From contig CAYLUN010000108.1 in NCBI GenBank assembly GCA_964386865.1, positions 1-16,944 on the forward strand: a stretch of DNA of 16,944 bases. The letters run 5' to 3'. A program made the translations under genes and the position numbers. Positions 15,580 through 16,944 of the stretch are shown in pieces (the stretch's first letter is position 1; every line of letters begins with the position of its first letter). The notes below the pieces were generated by a model. The model did not search any database. It was not told the DNA's origin and saw only the letters and a list, made by a program, of their open reading frames with translations. Source of the stretch: CAYLUN01 sp964386865 (GTDB lineage Bacteria > Verrucomicrobiota > Kiritimatiellia > RFP12 > UBA1067).

Positions 15580-16758
15580 ATGCGCGGAAGTGGAAGCCTG
15601 CAACAAAAACGGGGATTGTGGTATTTCGTGGCGAAAACCCCGGACGGCAAATTGAAATGGACGGCACTGAAAACGCGGGATAAACAGGAGGCGTCACGCC
15701 GGGCTGCCGCGCATGCTGGCACAGCTCTGAGAACTGATGACAGGGATGCATGGTTACAGTCGCTGGTCGACGCAGGCGAATGGGCCAGACGTGAACTGGT
15801 TGGCGCGGATGCAAGGACGGCTTGCGTGGGTTTGACTTGGGGCGAACTGTTTGAGGCATGGCGCAAGGCTGCACGGCGGCTCACTACACACAGGGCTACG
15901 CTAACTAATTACGAGTTACAGATCGGAGTTCTGGCGCGTTGGGCGAGGAATCTCGGGATTGAGACGCCACCGGGGCTTTCTGCATTACAGGCGAATGCCT
16001 ACGCTTTGGAGCGTGCGAAGATGCGGTCCAGTGCAGGACGCGATGTGGCACTGTTTAAAAGGGTTTGGCGTGATCTTGGCATGGTTCCGGTTTGGCAAGG
16101 TGCCGCTATTGTTCGTGGCGGTGTCAAAGCGGCGACACGTTATCGGCGACTGACGGTGGATGAGGTGCGTCAAATCGTACGGGTGTTGCGGAAGGGCAAG
16201 AAGACGGAGCGCAAGGACGGCAAATTTGTAAAGGGGGCTGTAAAAGCGTTACCGGATATCGCAGATCTCGTATTTGTCGGATATCATACGGGGCTTAGGC
16301 GAGGAGATTGCGTAAGTCTAACCGTTAGGAATGTTGACGGGGATTTCCTCCGAGTGATTCCTGCAAAGACGGAAGGCCGGAAAGGCCGAGTACTGCTGAT
16401 CCCCATGCAAAAGGAAGTTCGCGCAGTAATTGACAGGTTGGCGAGAAATGCCAGCGAGGCACAAGACATTATCGGCGAGAAATTGCTGTTTCCCAGACTA
16501 GCGGGGGCATGGCTTAACAAGTGCCTCGGGCTGGCCTGGGAACGTGCAGACGTGAAGGATAACGATTTCGGTCGAGCAAGCTTTCACAGCCTACGAGCGA
16601 CATTCATCTCGGCTATGGATGAGGCAGGTGTGCCGCCACATGTGTGCGACGCAATCACCGGACACGCGCCGGCGGGGATGCATGGGAGATATTCTCAACC
16701 CGGACGTGACGCCCTTATGGACGCTGTCAAGCGTGCCATCGTGCCGCTCGGCGTTTAG
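15580..16758 (+). CDS. Tyrosine recombinase / phage-type integrase
   Basis: 392 residues, with ATG 15580 preceded by a perfect AAAGGAGGT (15567-15575). The N-terminal ~45 residues (GSLQQKRGLWYFVAKTPDG) look like a small beta-rich arm-DNA-binding domain. Residues ~85-170 are the SAM-like core-binding domain (LTWGELFEAWRKAARR). The catalytic domain spans ~190-385, with Arg240 in GYHTGLRRGD, Lys263 in IPAKTEG, His336/Arg339 in FHSLRATF, His362 in ITGHAPAGM and the nucleophile Tyr371 in HGRYSQP. All six catalytic positions are present, so it is probably active. It would integrate and excise DNA at a specific site, most likely the adjacent tRNA-Arg end. No excisionase gene is visible next to it. 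Codon use is less GC-biased than to the left, consistent with transfer. Confidence 0.94.
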   Translation: MRGSGSLQQKRGLWYFVAKTPDGKLKWTALKTRDKQEASRRAAAHAGTALRTDDRDAWLQSLVDAGEWARRELVGADARTACVGLTWGELFEAWRKAARRLTTHRATLTNYELQIGVLARWARNLGIETPPGLSALQANAYALERAKMRSSAGRDVALFKRVWRDLGMVPVWQGAAIVRGGVKAATRYRRLTVDEVRQIVRVLRKGKKTERKDGKFVKGAVKALPDIADLVFVGYHTGLRRGDCVSLTVRNVDGDFLRVIPAKTEGRKGRVLLIPMQKEVRAVIDRLARNASEAQDIIGEKLLFPRLAGAWLNKCLGLAWERADVKDNDFGRASFHSLRATFISAMDEAGVPPHVCDAITGHAPAGMHGRYSQPGRDALMDAVKRAIVPLGV

Positions 16759-16768
16759 AACCTTACGC

Positions 16769-16800
16769 AAAAAGGACGGCAGGATATAAACCCGCCGTCC
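16769..16800 (-). terminator. Hairpin terminator, best read on the minus strand
   Basis: GGACGGC (16774-16780) pairs with GCCGTCC (16794-16800). On the minus strand the stem is followed by five Ts (16773-16769); on the plus strand no T run follows. It therefore fits a leftward gene entering from the right edge, while also lying 15 bases after the recombinase stop, where it may help end that transcript too. Confidence 0.5.
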
Positions 16801-16814
16801 GTTATCAGTTATCA
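16801..16814 (+). repeat. Tandem GTTATCA repeat
   Basis: Two perfect 7-base copies (16801-16807 and 16808-16814) lie next to the terminator hairpin, between the recombinase and the right-edge gene. Function unknown; two short copies could be chance. Confidence 0.3.
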
Positions 16815-16837
16815 CACCAATCACGCAAGGATCGCGC

Positions 16838-16944
16838 CTACGGCACGCTACAGGACCCGTCCGAACAGGCCGCGCCGCCCGCAGCCGCCGCGGCTGGCGC
16901 CACCGTGGCAGCTTTAGCCGTGGACGCTCCGCCTCCTTTAAGCA
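16838..16944 (-). CDS. Possible C-terminal end of an Ala-rich protein, cut by window edge
   Basis: A minus-strand frame enters from the right edge and stops at TAG (16838-16840), giving 34 residues: LKGGGASTAKAATVAPAAAA, then AGGAACSDGSCSVP. An Ala/Gly/Pro-rich linker followed by a short tail with two Cys (C-SDGS-C) looks like a real protein terminus, and a hairpin with a T run lies ~38 bases downstream. The plus strand is also open here (DPSEQAAPPAAAAG) but has no start codon, so the minus reading is preferred. No family can be named from so little. Confidence 0.35.
   Translation of the reverse strand, partial: LKGGGASTAKAATVAPAAAAAGGAACSDGSCSVP

Larger units (their letters stand above)
15436..16944. 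mobile_element. Proximal end of a putative tRNA-Arg integrative element, continuing beyond the window
   Basis: A tyrosine recombinase gene directly follows the 3' end of an intact tRNA and reads away from it, as in many genomic islands. Its codon use is visibly more AT-rich than that of the genes to the left. The far end and cargo are not visible, so the element may be a large island, a small cassette or a remnant. Whether the last ~110 bases belong to it is unknown. Confidence 0.45.

Overview
The window looks like a piece of a GC-rich chromosome from the PVC superphylum, most likely Kiritimatiellota or a related Verrucomicrobiota. This is inferred from three things: a very large exported protein built from autotransporter-associated beta-strand repeats, a Tat-exported FAD_oxidored flavoprotein, and an exported beta-helix / GH2 / pectate-lyase gene set. 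No rRNA or marker gene is present to confirm the lineage.

Layout. Positions 1-700 (+) hold the 3' part of an AraC-family regulator, convergent with everything that follows. Positions 778-15236 (-) form a block of co-directional genes. In transcription order these are: a Tat-signal FAD-dependent oxidoreductase (15236-13845); a 98-codon orphan fragment resembling the tail of a beta-strand-repeat protein (13837-13541), followed by a strong Rho-independent terminator (13473-13510); a pectate-lyase-like right-handed beta-helix protein (13451-11712); a LacZ-like GH2 glycosidase (11650-8843); and a protein of about 2,630 residues that starts with a signal peptide and a PL1-type pectate lyase domain and continues as a long repeat passenger with one FN3 domain (8676-778). 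Together they suggest extracytoplasmic breakdown of a uronate- and galactose-containing polysaccharide, possibly under the AraC regulator. That link is inference.

Positions 15317-15478 (+) hold a complete tRNA-Arg(CCU) gene with encoded CCA, its own promoter and a terminator. Directly downstream is a tyrosine recombinase (15580-16758, +) with all catalytic residues, lower-GC codon use and a promoter region full of small repeats. This is the classic arrangement of an integrative element inserted at a tRNA 3' end. The element would extend past the right edge; the far attachment site is not in the window. The last ~110 bases contain what may be the C-terminal end of a leftward gene, with its own terminator.

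No CRISPR array, rRNA or insertion sequence was seen. Gaps between genes are all under 200 bases. The long plus-strand open frames opposite the minus-strand genes are GC-driven shadows.
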